From Euglena gracilis (Eukaryota; Euglenida; Euglenophyceae; Euglenales), in the NCBI GenBank assembly GCA_039621445.1, contig CP154957.1, positions 30,781,778 through 30,845,777 of the forward strand: a stretch of 64,000 nt of DNA, read 5' to 3'. Position 1 is the stretch's first letter. Every line of letters starts with the position of its first letter. This document shows positions 9,813 to 21,080 of this stretch, piece after piece. The notes under the pieces are model-generated. The model was not told the origin of the DNA. It ran no database searches and worked only from the letters and a program-made list of their open reading frames with translations. The position numbers and the translations under genes are program-made.

Positions 9813-12800
9813 ATGGCGGAGTGCTTCCCGGGTTCCGTGCGGTTCCCGCTGCAGTGTGCCGCCAGCGGCCTCTGGGGCTTCCTGCCGCCGGACGTTGCCA
9901 GCCAGACGCTGGTCATTGCCCGGGCAGGGCCGCCCCGGGGGCTCGGTCCGCAATAACTCCATCCCGGTTGTGTCCCCGTCTGACATCTCTCAACTTGCAG
10001 TGCGCCACTGGTGGTACCCCTCCCCCCGCCAAACGTTTGATCGGCTTATCAGAGACGAAGGGCCGAATGGCGGTGACGAGGATGGAAAGGATTAGAGTTT
10101 TTCATTTCGAGGATGAGAGTGTTGCTGACGCTGGTGGTGGTCGTGATAGGGGTGAAGTCCCCACCAGGGGTTTTTTTTAGTCGTGGACCCCAGGGGAGGG
10201 GTAGGGTGGTGGGTCCGGCCGAGCCCCCCCCCCCGCCGAGGGGGGGCCCCCCCCCACCCCCTGGGGGGGCACGGGGGGGGGGGGTCCCGGGGGACCCACA
10301 AAAAAAAAATGGCCGAAAAATCGCGAAAAATGATAAAAATAGAACCTTTTCAAAACTTTTCGGCGCCGAAAAGTATATCCCACCCCCCTCCGGGGGGGAC
10401 CCCCCCTCTGGGGGGACCCCCCGGGGGGGGGGGACCGGGGGACCCCCCGGTCTTAAAAAAAACCCCTGGTCCCCTCTGCCAGGAATCGCCTGTCTCACCC
10501 AGCCTGGCCTTGTTCGCCCGCCGCAGCAGTGCCGGGGAAACCCACTGAGGCGATTCTTTTCAGGCCGACTGGACGAGGTCATCCGCAAAAAAGCGCCCCC
10601 AACACCTTCTGTGTTTTTGAACCCCACCCCCCTGCACACACTCCCTGACCTCGCTCCACCCAAAACCCAGGGAGGGGGGGTCCTGGGGCCAGGAGGCCTG
10701 GGCGGCGAAGGCCCCCCGGGACAAGCGGCAGGCGGTGGACCCGGACGTGCACCAGCTGGCGGGCGACGTCTACAACTGGGACGGCGGCTTCTGCAGCCTC
10801 ATCCCGATGCGCACCCTCGCGGACCACAACTGCCTCTGCCACAGCGCCGCCATCACCGCCTGGGGCCTCCAGGCATGCCCCCCGACAACACTGCCCAACC
10901 CCCTCCCATCACAACCCCTCCCGTCCTTTTGGACCCCGGTGTGTTGGGTGTTCCGTGAACCGGAGTTGGTTTTTTGCGGGGGGGGGGCACCTGGGGCCAA
11001 CAGGTTCCTGTGTGTTAGGGCTGCCGACCCACGCGGCCTGCTGTCTGCAGGACCACGACCACGTCCTCCGGCAGGCGGTGGCAGAGACTTTGAGCGACCC
11101 TTCCCAAATCGAACTCTACTTCCGGGACCAGTACAAAAAGGTCTTCCGTCTCGTGCGCTGCATTCTGCTGTCAGTTCGCCAGACCAACAACAGGCGTTTT
11201 ACTTCACTCGGACGATCCAGTACAGCCAGTGTGTCTTGGTTGAGCCAATACTTTCCAGTGCGAAAAAACAATCATGAAGAAATGATTGAAGAGAATGGCC
11301 AGAGTGATAACGAATGGGATTTTTTGAGGGGGTTTTCTGAGATACGCCTGAAAAATTTAACACAATTTCTCAGATATTTAAGAAACGGTCAAATGTGATG
11401 AAAAAAACAACAACGGAGATTTGATGGTTCGAAGGAAATGTTTTTTCACTCCCCTTCCCCGCGCTGACCTAGGAACCTTGCAAGGTGTACAGGCACCGGA
11501 TACATGGGGATGAGGAAATATATTCTGCAACCTTTCCTCCTCCAGCCTCCCAACGATTGCCTGAGCATCCGTTGTTGGGCGGCCGACCTCCCGTCCCTGC
11601 CGCAGGCCCAGATAGAGCGGGACGTGCTCGACTTTGGGAAGGAGATTGAGCGGTCCCCGGAGGAGTGGGCGATGGAGTGGGAGCGAGAACTGGCCCTGGC
11701 CAAGGTGTGCCCAACGTGTGCGCGATGTGTCGCTGCAACTCCGCATAGGAAGCAGTGGCTTGATCTGCACACATGTGCCCGGTATGCACATGGTATGTGA
11801 CATGTACAACAACGGAGGCAATGTTGCAGCATTGCAGGGTGCGGTGTCCCGGTGCGGTCGCGCAGGACCCCAACATGAGCCTCACCGAGATCCACGTCTT
11901 CGCCCTCGCCCACATCATGCGCCGCGCCATCATCGTTTACTGCCAGGTCACCCCCGCCCCTGGTCCGCTGCGCAAGATACCAGGCCAGACCCAGGCCTCA
12001 AGGGGTCGGCAGAGTGGAAGGCAACCCAACCATAGCTTCACCAAACACCTGTGTGACCCCATCCCCCGGGGGGGTTCAAGAGTGGATGGGTGCGTTGACC
12101 CCCTGGGGGGGGGGCATGTGCAGGTGAGTTTTTGAAAAAAGTGGGCCTGGGAAAAGTGCCCCCCCCCCCAGGTGAAGAAAATCCACGAACCCAACCCAAC
12201 CCACCCTCCGTTATTTCTCTCCGTCCAACTTCTCTGTCATCGCCCCCCCCCCTGCGACAGGCACACCTCAACGACCTCGAGGGGAAGCCCCTCAGCCCGG
12301 TCCATTTCGGCGGCGTCTATCTGCCCCTCTTCCTCGGCCCGGGCTGCCTCGTGTCCCGCACGCCCCTCCTCCTCGCCTACCACGAGTCTCACTTCACTGC
12401 CCTCGTGCCCAGGGGGCTGCCAAGGCTCCCCAAGGCGCCGGGGACAGGGGCCCAAATTACTGAGTCGCTGGAAGATCCCTGTTTTTGACCCGTCCGGGTC
12501 CAGATCTCAGAGAACGCATGCATCTGGCCCCCCAGGGCTTCTGGTAAGAGGGTCCCTAGTAGTGCATTTTTTGCCGTCTGGATGTTTCCTTCAATTCCCC
12601 ATAAGTTTCGAGATATTTCTCTCTCAAACCAACCCCTCTCAACCTGCTTTTGAACCCACATCAGTACCGCAGTAGTGGTGTGCCGGGAAAACCTTTGGGG
12701 TAGCCTTCCTCTTCACACACCCCATCTCCAAACTTGAGGTGGGTGATTCCTGATTCGGGATGGGGAATCCCTAAGGACCGTGGCACGATCTTAATTCAAC

Positions 12801-15800
12801 CAGAGCTTGCCCTTGGAATGCCAGCAGGTCGGGTGCGGGTGCTCCGGAAGGCCCCTGCCGGCGCCGCTACGGCGGCTGGGGGACCTGGCCCTGCATGTGC
12901 CCCTCGCCGACCGCCAGGGCAACGGCCTGCCGATCCACTACGTCCCGGTACGCCCTGCCCCCCTCCGTGGGCGAGATTGTGCGGCTGCCCTGGTCCCGGC
13001 AAGCGCCCGACCCTCAGCGCCATTTGGCTTTGCTTTCGGCCCAAAAGGGAGCGAATTGTGTTTCACAATTGTCGACTCCGACTTGAAATGCGGGAGTGGC
13101 AGTGGCGGTCGGTTTGTGCGGGTACTCCCGCGATGCCGCACGTGTTCCGGTCGCAGCGGGCGCAGCACCAGCCCGGGGGCGCGGCGTGGTTTGCGCTGTT
13201 GTCGGAGTGGCTGGACGTGACGCAAGACCCGACCCTCCCCTGCCTGGCGGTGAAGGTGATGGTGGATACGGAGCGACCGGCCTCTGGGTGGACGGAGCGG
13301 TGTGCCTTTATTTCACTTCCAAACCCACGTGCTGCTTTGATGGGTGTACAGGAATGGGGGACTTTGGGTTTAGTCGCTCTTCACCTGCAAAAAATGAATA
13401 TATTTGTGACGGACACTTTTTTTGTGCTTGCAACTGACTTTGGCTTTACACCATTTCAACTCCCAGCGATTAAAGTGCAGACCAGGAAAATGATGACCCC
13501 CCAAGAAAGGATGGCGGGGGCAGTAGTGGGGTAGGCCCAAAATATTTCGGGAAAATTGTAGGAGAGTGTGGGGGGTTTGTATAGGTGGGGGGTTTTCAGT
13601 GGGGGAGTTTATAAGTGGGGGGGTTTACCATCCCGTGGGGCGGTATACCACCAAAGTCAGAACCCATGCCATGATGTCATTCAAAGCTGAATGCATGCTG
13701 GACCGTCCATCTACGTTACCTCAAGGAGGCTGGCACTGAACCGAACAGAAGAAAAATTTGGTGCCATGCAGCCCAGCAATGGCCCGGCGATCAGCCATGA
13801 TCCCCATCCCCATCCCCATTCCCATGGACCTGCTGCCCCCAAGGTTTTTTTGTCGTCAGGGGAACAGATTCTTCCCCAAAAGGCAGCGCCACGTCAGCAA
13901 ACTCCTTTGTTGTGGTCGCACTCCCCCCACCCCGCCGTCTTCTGTGCAGGGCGGTGGACCCCTACCGGGGGTTGCCTGCAGTGGCGGAACAGCCGCGGCT
14001 TCCGCCCCCCACGCCGCCGTCCTACCTGCCGTTCCGGTGTGGCACCCCCACGTTAGGGGGGCGGGGTTCCTCGTTCATCCCAAGGTTCCAGGTTCATTTC
14101 TTAGCCAAACAGGCTTGTTTCTGTCCGTTGCCTCTTCGGCAAGTGATACTGCTGCATGTTTTTTTTCCCCCTTTTGTCTGGTAACCTTTCTGCCGGAATA
14201 GGAGTAGACCCCCAGGGGTAGATTCATTTTCTGGATTCAGTGCCATAGAAGCCTCGACCCCATCCAATCAACCCTCCTTCCCATCCCATTCCACAGGTCC
14301 GGCCTGCCGGCTCCCAACTTGGGGTGGGCTTGCCTCACATTCGGTACTGTTGCTGTTGTGCCGCTTTTTATCACCACCACACTGGTTCCTCCACTTATGT
14401 ATTGTAAATTAATGCAATGTAAAGGATCATTTACGCTTCCGGGAGGGAGGGTACCCCAAACAGGCAGGCCCCCCAAACTATCGCTTATCGCTTTATCGCT
14501 TTGTTCCTGAATTTTGAATTTCCCCCATTTTTGACGTTTTCCATGACGCTGGTATTGGCTCAAATGCATTTGACGAACCATTTTTTTGTTGAAAGATGCA
14601 GTTTTTCAGAAACAAATTCATTTACAAACGGAAACCAGGGGGCACAGGGGGCAAATCGCCGGGGTGAATGATTTGGGAGTGGGGTTCCTCGCACCTGGTG
14701 AAATGGGGTGATAGACTGCAGGGGGGGGGGCGTTTCGCCTTTTTGGCATTTTTTTTTATTTTTCCCCAAAAATGTGTTTTTTTGCGCATTATTTCACATT
14801 CGTGGTGCATTTTTTTTTGGATTTTTTGTTTTTTTGGTGCATTTTTTTTCATATTTTTTTGCGCATCTTTTTTGTGCATTTTTGCGCATCTTTTTTGAGC
14901 TGGCCTGGCGCATCCCCCCCCCCCCTGCAGAAATGGTACCGCTCTGGTCTGCTAGAACCCCTGTGAATCCTGGACTCCCTTATTTCAGATCACAATATCG
15001 ACACCCTCTGGAGTGCTTCGGGTGAAATTTGAATCTTTCTGAAGGTGTTCCTGAAGGTCGGTCACAACGGCCGTTTCCCCACTGTCAAGTGCACCTCAGA
15101 CTTCGCCCCCAGGCTTTGACGAGTCCTTTGGCCGCTTCAGTCCAAATGGGCAGATCGTCGCCGCTTCTGAATGACAGACAGCCCTCCATGGTGACCTGTG
15201 TCTGGCATGCCACTTGAAAACCTGGTCAGGGGCTGAAATGTGAAATATGTGTTGCAGTCACCGCCTGCCCTTTCTTGAAATGGGAAAACCTCATAGTACT
15301 GACAAAACAAAACGCATTTCTGGTCGGCCACTGCCTCGTGGCCCCGGGCAGGGCAGAACGGGAATCGGCCGAACAGCCAGGGTGGTGGGTGGGGGGGTCG
15401 ACCCCCCCCACCTCCCGGTAGGGAGTCGACCCCCCCACTAGGCCTTCCCGTTGTGCCCTGGCCCCAGGGCTGTCAGGAATATTCCCAAAACCCCCACACC
15501 ACCTTTTCCTTGCGTGGTGCTGTGTTGGGTGGGGGATTCGACCCACCGCCTCCTGCCCCTCCACCAGGCCTTCCCGTACAGCCGTGGGGGCCCACCAATA
15601 TTACGGGGTGGTTTGTACCCCTGAGTCATACAAGTGTCCCGATCCCCCAATTTGCACAAGTGGACCAATTTGGCTTTTCCCCCTTCCAACCTTTCTCCAG
15701 GGAATATGGGAATATGGAATGGGAATGTGTAAACATATGAAAATGAAATGAAAATGAAATGAAAATTAATGGGAATATGCGAACATATGGGAATATGGGA

Positions 15801-17485
15801 ATATTTGGGAATATGGGGTGTTTCTGCTGCGCAGATTCCCTTACGGGTACCCCGCATAAAGGGGATTTGATTAGAGTTGGGAGTAGGGTTAGGGTTAGGA
15901 ATAAGGCCCAAGTGAGGGTGATCGCCCAAAATAAAACCTAACGTAGGACTAGCATGAGGCCTAAAATGGAACACTGCTCATCATTATCCCATTTCCCCTA
16001 ACTCGTCATCCGTTTACCCGCCAAAAAGCTGTTTAATTGGGTGGTTCCTGAGACCACCAACACCCGGGTACCCATGCGTCACCTCCATCGCAGTAATTGC
16101 CCCCCCCCCCCCCCGAGAGCCCACCAGCATATGAGGCTGCCCGTTTTTTCGAGCTGATTTGGTGCTTTGATTTCCTGGTTTCGGTTTCGGAAAGCTGCCG
16201 ACTTGTGGCGGCGTGGGTTGGCACTTCCGGAGATTTTGGGATGAATGCAGGGCCCTCAGCGGCAGGGTTCAGGGCCAGCGAAAAAGTGCAAATCCCAAAA
16301 GTTAAGGGCCAAGCGATAAAAACAGAGGGCCTTGCATCAAAAGAGCAATCATTTTTCACATCCCCACAACTGCTCTCGATGTTTTGCGCCCATGTCCCCC
16401 GCGCTTCAAGTTCATAAATAGCGATACTCTCGCCGGTGTGCGCCTCCATTAGCACTGCAGAAAAGAAATGGCATTAGCATCAGTTGTGTGCAGCCCACAG
16501 CCGCAAATACCGACATCCACGTCTGAGTTGGAAAGGGTGCTCATCACGCATGATGCGTTTTTTTTTGCTTGGGTTCCTGTTCTTTTTTTTTTTTTTGAAC
16601 TGGGCCCTCCTCTTTTAACTCAAGGCCGTCTCTTTTTATCGCCAGGCTCTTGACATTTTTCGCAAAGGTCTATTTCGCCAGGCTCTGCATTTTTTTTCAT
16701 TTGGCTCGAACTTTTTAGTTGGGCCGCGCAAGCGAATAAATAAACCCCGTGGACCCTTTTATTCCGCAAGGCGGACCCCTCCAGCCCCCAGAGGACTCGT
16801 CAAGGCCTGGGCCCCAGCCTCGCCGCCTCCACCCTCGGCGGCGCGTCGCCCCTCGACCGCTGGTCCCCCACCGCCGCGGCCCCGCCGCCCCCGCTCCGCA
16901 CCGCGGCGGTGCCGGCGCGCCGCGGCCTCTCCAGCCCGACCGGCGCCGGCCGCAGCGGCGCCACCCCCGCCCCGAGCCACGCCCAGGCGAAGTTCGAGCG
17001 GGCGTGGCGGTCCCACGGCGCCACCGCCCAGGCCGCCCGGCCCGCGGGCTTCGGCCGGGTGGCTGCTGACCAGCACCAGTTCCGAGCGTTCCCATGTTGT
17101 GGGCGTTGACGCGCATTGGCTTGAACGGAACCCCCTTTTTTTGGTTGTTTTTTTGTTTGTTTTTGCATGGCATTCCGACAATGAAGTTTCTCATGATTAC
17201 TTCTTCCTCTGCTGCGTTTTTGCAAGTGTTTTTTTTGTGGTTTTTTTTGCGCACATGTACATCCACATATACACAGTGTCTAGATGTGCGTGCCCACTTG
17301 CCACATTGATGTGCGGATGAGCCTCTTTCACTCCTTTCTTCTTTTGAAAAGCGGTTCTCACTTTGCAACAGGAACTGCTGTTGCTCTCCGACGAACTCGG
17401 CTTTGACCGGACCAGTGCCCTCCGCCTGGGTGTGTCAGACTGCCGAAGCATTTCCCAGGGAGCCCGTGTCACACTGCCCAGTTAA
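9813..17485 (+). CDS. OTU-domain deubiquitinase, A20/Cezanne (OTUD7) type
   Basis: Predicted ubiquitin-chain cysteine protease. Exons: 9813-9945, 10564-10610, 10693-10872, 11051-11140, 11606-11704, 11866-11946, 12261-12404, 12828-12947, about 13166-13255, then less sure 13950-14036, 14297-14323, 15113-15190, 16792-17058 and 17372-17485 (TAA). The catalytic cysteine motif is ADHNCLCHSAAITAWG, where the family has DGNCLLHA...WG. The helix EIHVFALAHIMRR and strand VHFGGVYLPLF match conserved OTUD7/A20 blocks, and LAYHESHFTALV carries the catalytic His. All introns after the first are phase 0. The 10873 intron starts with GC. The tail after about residue 330 is Ala/Pro/Ser-rich and probably disordered. 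I see no A20-type zinc finger. The OTU call is firm; the tail exons are supported only by phase and composition and could belong to another gene. Confidence 0.8.
10165..10468. mobile_element. hAT-like element in intron 1 of the OTU gene
   Basis: The ends are CAGGGGTTTTTTTTAG and its near-perfect inverse CTTAAAAAAAACCCCTG. Flanks are GTCCCCAC (10157-10164) and GTCCCCTC (10469-10476), seven of eight equal. It lies wholly inside the intron between exons ending 9945 and starting 10564. The inside is almost all G/C runs plus a GGCGCCGAAAA patch. No open frame is meaningful. Confidence 0.85.
14690..14940. repeat. T-rich stretch bounded by G and C runs
   Basis: It begins CTGCAGGGGGGG near 14717 and ends CCCCCCCTGCAG near 14931, so the borders are inverted. 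Between them is degenerate TTTTTTGCGCAT text. I find no target duplication. It lies within the putative 3' introns of the OTU gene. Confidence 0.5.
15349..15460. mobile_element. Short hAT-like element, CAGGGCAGAACGGGAA family
   Basis: Only 112 bases. The left end CAGGGCAGAACGGGAA matches the inverse of the right end TTCCCGTTGTGCCCTG at 15 of 16 positions. Flanks GCCCCGGG (15341-15348) and GCCCCAGG (15461-15468) agree at seven of eight. A longer copy of the same family is at 53914-54561. Confidence 0.8.
15884..15900. repeat. Telomere-like GGGTTA patch
   Basis: Two GGGTTA-type units in a row followed by a degenerate one. Too short to be a telomere; it may be a relic or chance. Confidence 0.35.
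16550..16740. repeat. T-run rich intron segment
   Basis: Several long T runs alternate with short phrases such as GCCAGGCTCT (twice). It directly precedes the GC-rich exon at 16792 and could serve as an extended pyrimidine tract. Confidence 0.4.
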
Positions 17486-18049
17486 AAGCAAACCCTTGCC
17501 ATAAGCAACCCAATAATGTGGGCAACCCCTTAACTGATGTTTGTGTTAAACCCAAACATGTACAAAATCCAATTTGATGCCAAACAGAATATCATTGGCA
17601 TTGAACGGCCGAAGCCAGTTGGCTGAAGCCAGTTACTCATCCGAAATTGCCAACTTGGTTAATACTAATTCCTGTGCTGGTGTGGTTGGGCATGCCCCCC
17701 CCCCCCAAATATAAAGCCCCCCCCCCCCTGATATGGAGATAGACGATGTGCGCCATTCAGGAAAAAGCAGAAAAAATTTTGGTGGATTTTTTCCCAGAAA
17801 TGTCCATTTTCGACACAACTTGCACATTTTTGGGGGAATCGGAGGCACACAACAAAAATTTTTGGCCTGGAATTTGGTATTTGGTTGCATTTGAATGTTT
17901 GCAACGCTTGCATGGCCAGACCCAGAAAAGTGTTTGATTTTCTCACTCCAAAAATGAAGCCCCCCCTGAGGGTCTTGAAATCCCGCCCAAATATAAATCG
18001 AGGGGGGGTTGAATTTGGGGGTTATATTTATTTTGACGATGGTGGACTT
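17486..18049. other. Intergenic, C-run flanked segment
   Basis: No exon is supported. C runs next to AAATATAAA near 17700 have an approximate inverse (GGGGGTTATATTTA) near 18021, so a further inverted-repeat element is possible, but I cannot fix its ends. Confidence 0.3.
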
Positions 18050-18059
18050 GGGCAGGAAC

Positions 18060-18870
18060 CTAAGGCCGACCAGGGTCAACCAGGGCCGATCAGGGCCGAC
18101 CAGGGCCGACTTTGGAGATTGTCAGCCGCAGAGGCAGTGTTAGCGTGGAAGTTCAACCCGGATCCTGTCAGATTCCACTTCCGGCTGCCTTTGGCCAGCT
18201 TTGGCCAACTTTTCACTTTCTTCCTGCTTTTGACCACTTTTGCATTTTTGGCCACTATTGCCCACTTTGGCCATGTTTTTTTTTATTTTACTTTTGACCA
18301 TTTTCCAAGCCACTTTTTTTGAAAACAAAAGTCGCAAATGGTGGCCAAAAATGGCCTGAAAGTGGTCAAAAAGTGGGTAAAAATGGCGAAAGTTTGCTTC
18401 GTGTGCTGAAGAGCGAGAGCAAAAGAGTCTGCTGGCCAGCTGCCACAGAGCGAGGTGCTAGGGAAGTGTGACGACGTGTGCGGGGAGGAACTGACGGCGA
18501 AGAGTGGTCAAACACAGTCAAAAAGCACCAAAAAAGTGGTGGCCAAAAGTTGGTAAAAGTAGCCAAAAGCAACAAAAAGCGGCCATAAGTCGGCAAAAAG
18601 TGGCCGAAAGTGAACTAAAGCATATAAAAAAACACCAAAAAGTCGGAAAAGGTTGCCAAAAGCAGTCAAAAGCAACAAAACGCGGCCAAAAATCGGCAAA
18701 GTAGTCAAAACGCCACCTGACAGCGGCCAAAAGAGGTCAAAAGTGAGCAATAGTGCTGAGAATTGCATGGCACAGCGGCGATGCATGCACATTTCTTTTG
18801 TTGGCATTGTCCCCACCTACGGCCGACTGTCTGCTGACCAGGTCCGCCCAGGGCTGACCAGGGCCGACCA
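18060..18870. repeat. Fold-back element of GGCCAAAAGT-like units
   Basis: The left half (about 18185-18330) is made of TTTTGGCCAC-type text and the right half (18345-18760) of the inverse, GTGGCCAAAA-type text with many variants. The whole can fold back on itself. Both outer edges carry repeated GGGCCGACCA. A second copy lies at 32420-33005 and ends with the same CCCACCTAC-GCC phrase. No protein is encoded. Confidence 0.65.
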
Positions 18871-18880
18871 TGGCGCCAAA

Positions 18881-19916
18881 ATGGGAAGTGGCCATGGGTG
18901 CCTGGACTTGGGCGGTGGTCCCTCCCGCACCACACCCAGCTCCGTTGCTTCCCCTCCAGGCCACTCCGCCACCAGCAACGGGCACCTGCCGCCACCCCAG
19001 CCGTATCTCGGCCGCGAGCCCGCCCTGGGCCTCTACGACGCGCCCTCCCGCCTCTCGGCCAGGCCTTTCCCACCCGTGCCGTCCAGCAGGGATTCCAGGC
19101 CCAGGATGCGCAATAGTGTTGGGTTGTGAGGCAGCAGCTATCCTGCCCCCGTCCCGGCACGTAACGCCCCCCCCCCTTCAGGAGAAAAGGTCTTTCCTTG
19201 ACCTTGGGCCCACTGTACAACGGTCCTTATCGGTGTGTGCCTGCATCCGTTGCCACTCACACAACGCATGCACGCGAGGCTGTGCCCGTGCCGCGGTGCC
19301 TTTGCGTGGGTTTTTTTTTCCCTGGGGAGCTCTGGGGGAGTTTTGAACCAAACATTGCGTTGGAGTGACCACAGGGATGGGCAACGAAAGCACCGGGGTC
19401 GCCCACCCCCGTAGTGCTCTTTTTTGAAAAAAGAAAAAAAAAGAATACATTTCTCCCTTTGCAGGGCCGTTGTGCCCTCATGCAGGGGTGGTCCATATGG
19501 GCGGACCCCTTGCTTGGCGCTTTCACTCAGATCATCCCCCTATGCTTTTAATCCTCGTTGGGCAGTCCTTTGGGTTTGTTCAACCCAGAACGAGCTCAAC
19601 TATTTCAGGAAATGTTTCTGTGGGGGATTGTATATTTGTGTATGTCACGGATGAGTGAGTGTGAGTGTGAGTGCGAGTGTGAGTGTGAGTGTGAGTGTGA
19701 GCGTGAGGGTGAGTGCGAGTGCGAGTGCGAGTGCGAGTGCGAGTGTGAGTGTGAGTGTGTTGGGTGTTGCGATGCGATGCCGCATGCTGCGTTTCTGCCT
19801 TGGTCCGCAGGCTGCCCGATGACCCCTACCGCGACCGCCTCTACCGGCCTCCCACATTCCAGCCCAGCACTTCCCTCTACACCACGCCCTTGCCGCGGAC
19901 CACCTTCCACCCATAA
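18881..19916 (+). CDS. Small hypothetical protein, about 92 aa
   Basis: Three exons fit in phase: 18881-18914, 18960-19098 and 19811-19916 (TAA). The second intron starts with GC (CCAG|GC) and ends GTCCGCAG. Pro, Tyr and Arg are frequent, with repeated short Pro/Tyr motifs ([18 protein letters not shown] in exon 2; [15 protein letters not shown] in exon 3). The proposed first intron is only 45 bases, and the start lies at the edge of a repeat, so the true 5' end may be elsewhere. The terminal exon is the safest part. No family is recognised. The N-terminus MGSGHG has a Gly at position 2, which would allow myristoylation if this start is right (inference). Confidence 0.45.
19652..19758. repeat. 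GTGAGT/GCGAGT hexanucleotide-like array
   Basis: Repeats of GAGTGT and GAGTGC with few interruptions, inside the last intron of the small gene. It contains many GTGAGT strings, which are strong splice-donor look-alikes. Confidence 0.9.
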
Positions 19917-20124
19917 CGATCTCTCCTATCTCCCTGCTTTCCCCTCCCCTGTGACCACCTACCAATCACCCTACCCTTGCGCATCGCCCTCCTTCCCCAC
20001 TGTCCCATTCCTGTTGCTGACCCCAACCCGGTGCTGGGGCTGCCTCTGGGGGGGGGGCTGTTGGGCTCCCCATCAAAATGATGTTTTCGCTTTTTCTGTC
20101 CGCCAATTTTTTATGTAGCATCAA

Positions 20125-21080
20125 AGATCAAGTTGACATAAAGGCAGCCTCATGGCACTGCCCCCCAGGGGTCCCAGTAATATGACGGGGGGGGGTTGGT
20201 CCCTGTTGTATAACGCACTGGTATTGGGTTTCCGGCATGCAAGTGATGCTGTCAGCGGTTGCGAACTTCCGGGTCCCATCGTGGCTTGAACCGGAGTGGT
20301 ATTGGGCGACGACGCCTCCGCGCCGCTTTTCGTCGGCGTGGGACTGGCACACCACGCACGTCGGAGCACACCACGGTCTGGTCCATCTCGCCAAGAGCTC
20401 CACCTCACCCCCGGGCCGCTGAGCATGGCCAGGGGTCCACCGCCCTGGACACGACGCACTGTCGGCATCGCTCGAAGAAGCGCGCGATGTCCTGGCCGGT
20501 TGGACGTCCTGGCCACAGTGCGCGCGTGGCGGCAGCACAGGTTGTGCGCGAAGCACCACAGGAGCCACACGACGGTTCCAAGTGCGTGCTGGCAAGCGGC
20601 CCGTGGTCAACTGCGGCGTGGCGGCGGCGGCCGCGGTATGCACAGCGGGGCGCCCCCGCCCCCCGTCACTGGGGGCACCCTGGGTCAGTAATGGAGGCCG
20701 GCCTCCGGGTTGCGGCGGCGCCAGAGCAGCCTGGCGGAGACAAGCGGCCGCAGTGGAAGCCAGGCGCAAGCGCGGTCGCCGGCGCGACGAGGTTGTGGCG
20801 CTGGAGGGCCATGGCCGCCTGATCCAAATCTGTGAGGATCTGGTTCAATTCGAGAAGCGCCAGGTGGGCATGAATGCCGGCACCACGCGGTCGCAGTGCA
20901 GGCATGCCCGAAAGGGGCGGAGGAGCACCTGTGGTGGGCTGTGGCGTGATGCGCTGTGATGGCAGTTACAGTCGATTCCAGTCCCATTTGTACGGCGCGG
21001 GGGGGGGTGGATACATACCCCCCGTCATATTGCTGGTCCCCCGGGGGGGGGGCAGTAATGCGTGGTTGCCAAATAAGTAT
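20125..21080. mobile_element. Inverted-repeat-bounded degenerate element
   Basis: The left edge (about 20147-20195: ACTGCCCCCC, a G run, AGTAATATGACGGGGG) recurs inverted at the right (about 21018-21060). Weaker inverse similarity continues about 30 bases outward on both sides. The inside, 20240-20960, is GC-rich and open in several frames without an intact gene. On the - strand one frame reads TRALWPG, then QDIARFFERCRQC, which resembles the HHCC zinc finger of a retrotransposon integrase, but the His-Cys spacing is off and a stop follows soon. Best described as a decayed element of unknown class. No target duplication was found. Confidence 0.45.

Noticed and set aside
20128-20769. A 213-codon - strand frame as a gene
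   Set aside because: No domain; the only suggestive phrase (WPG ... FFERCRQC) is in a different frame and is soon followed by a stop. Treated as an element remnant.
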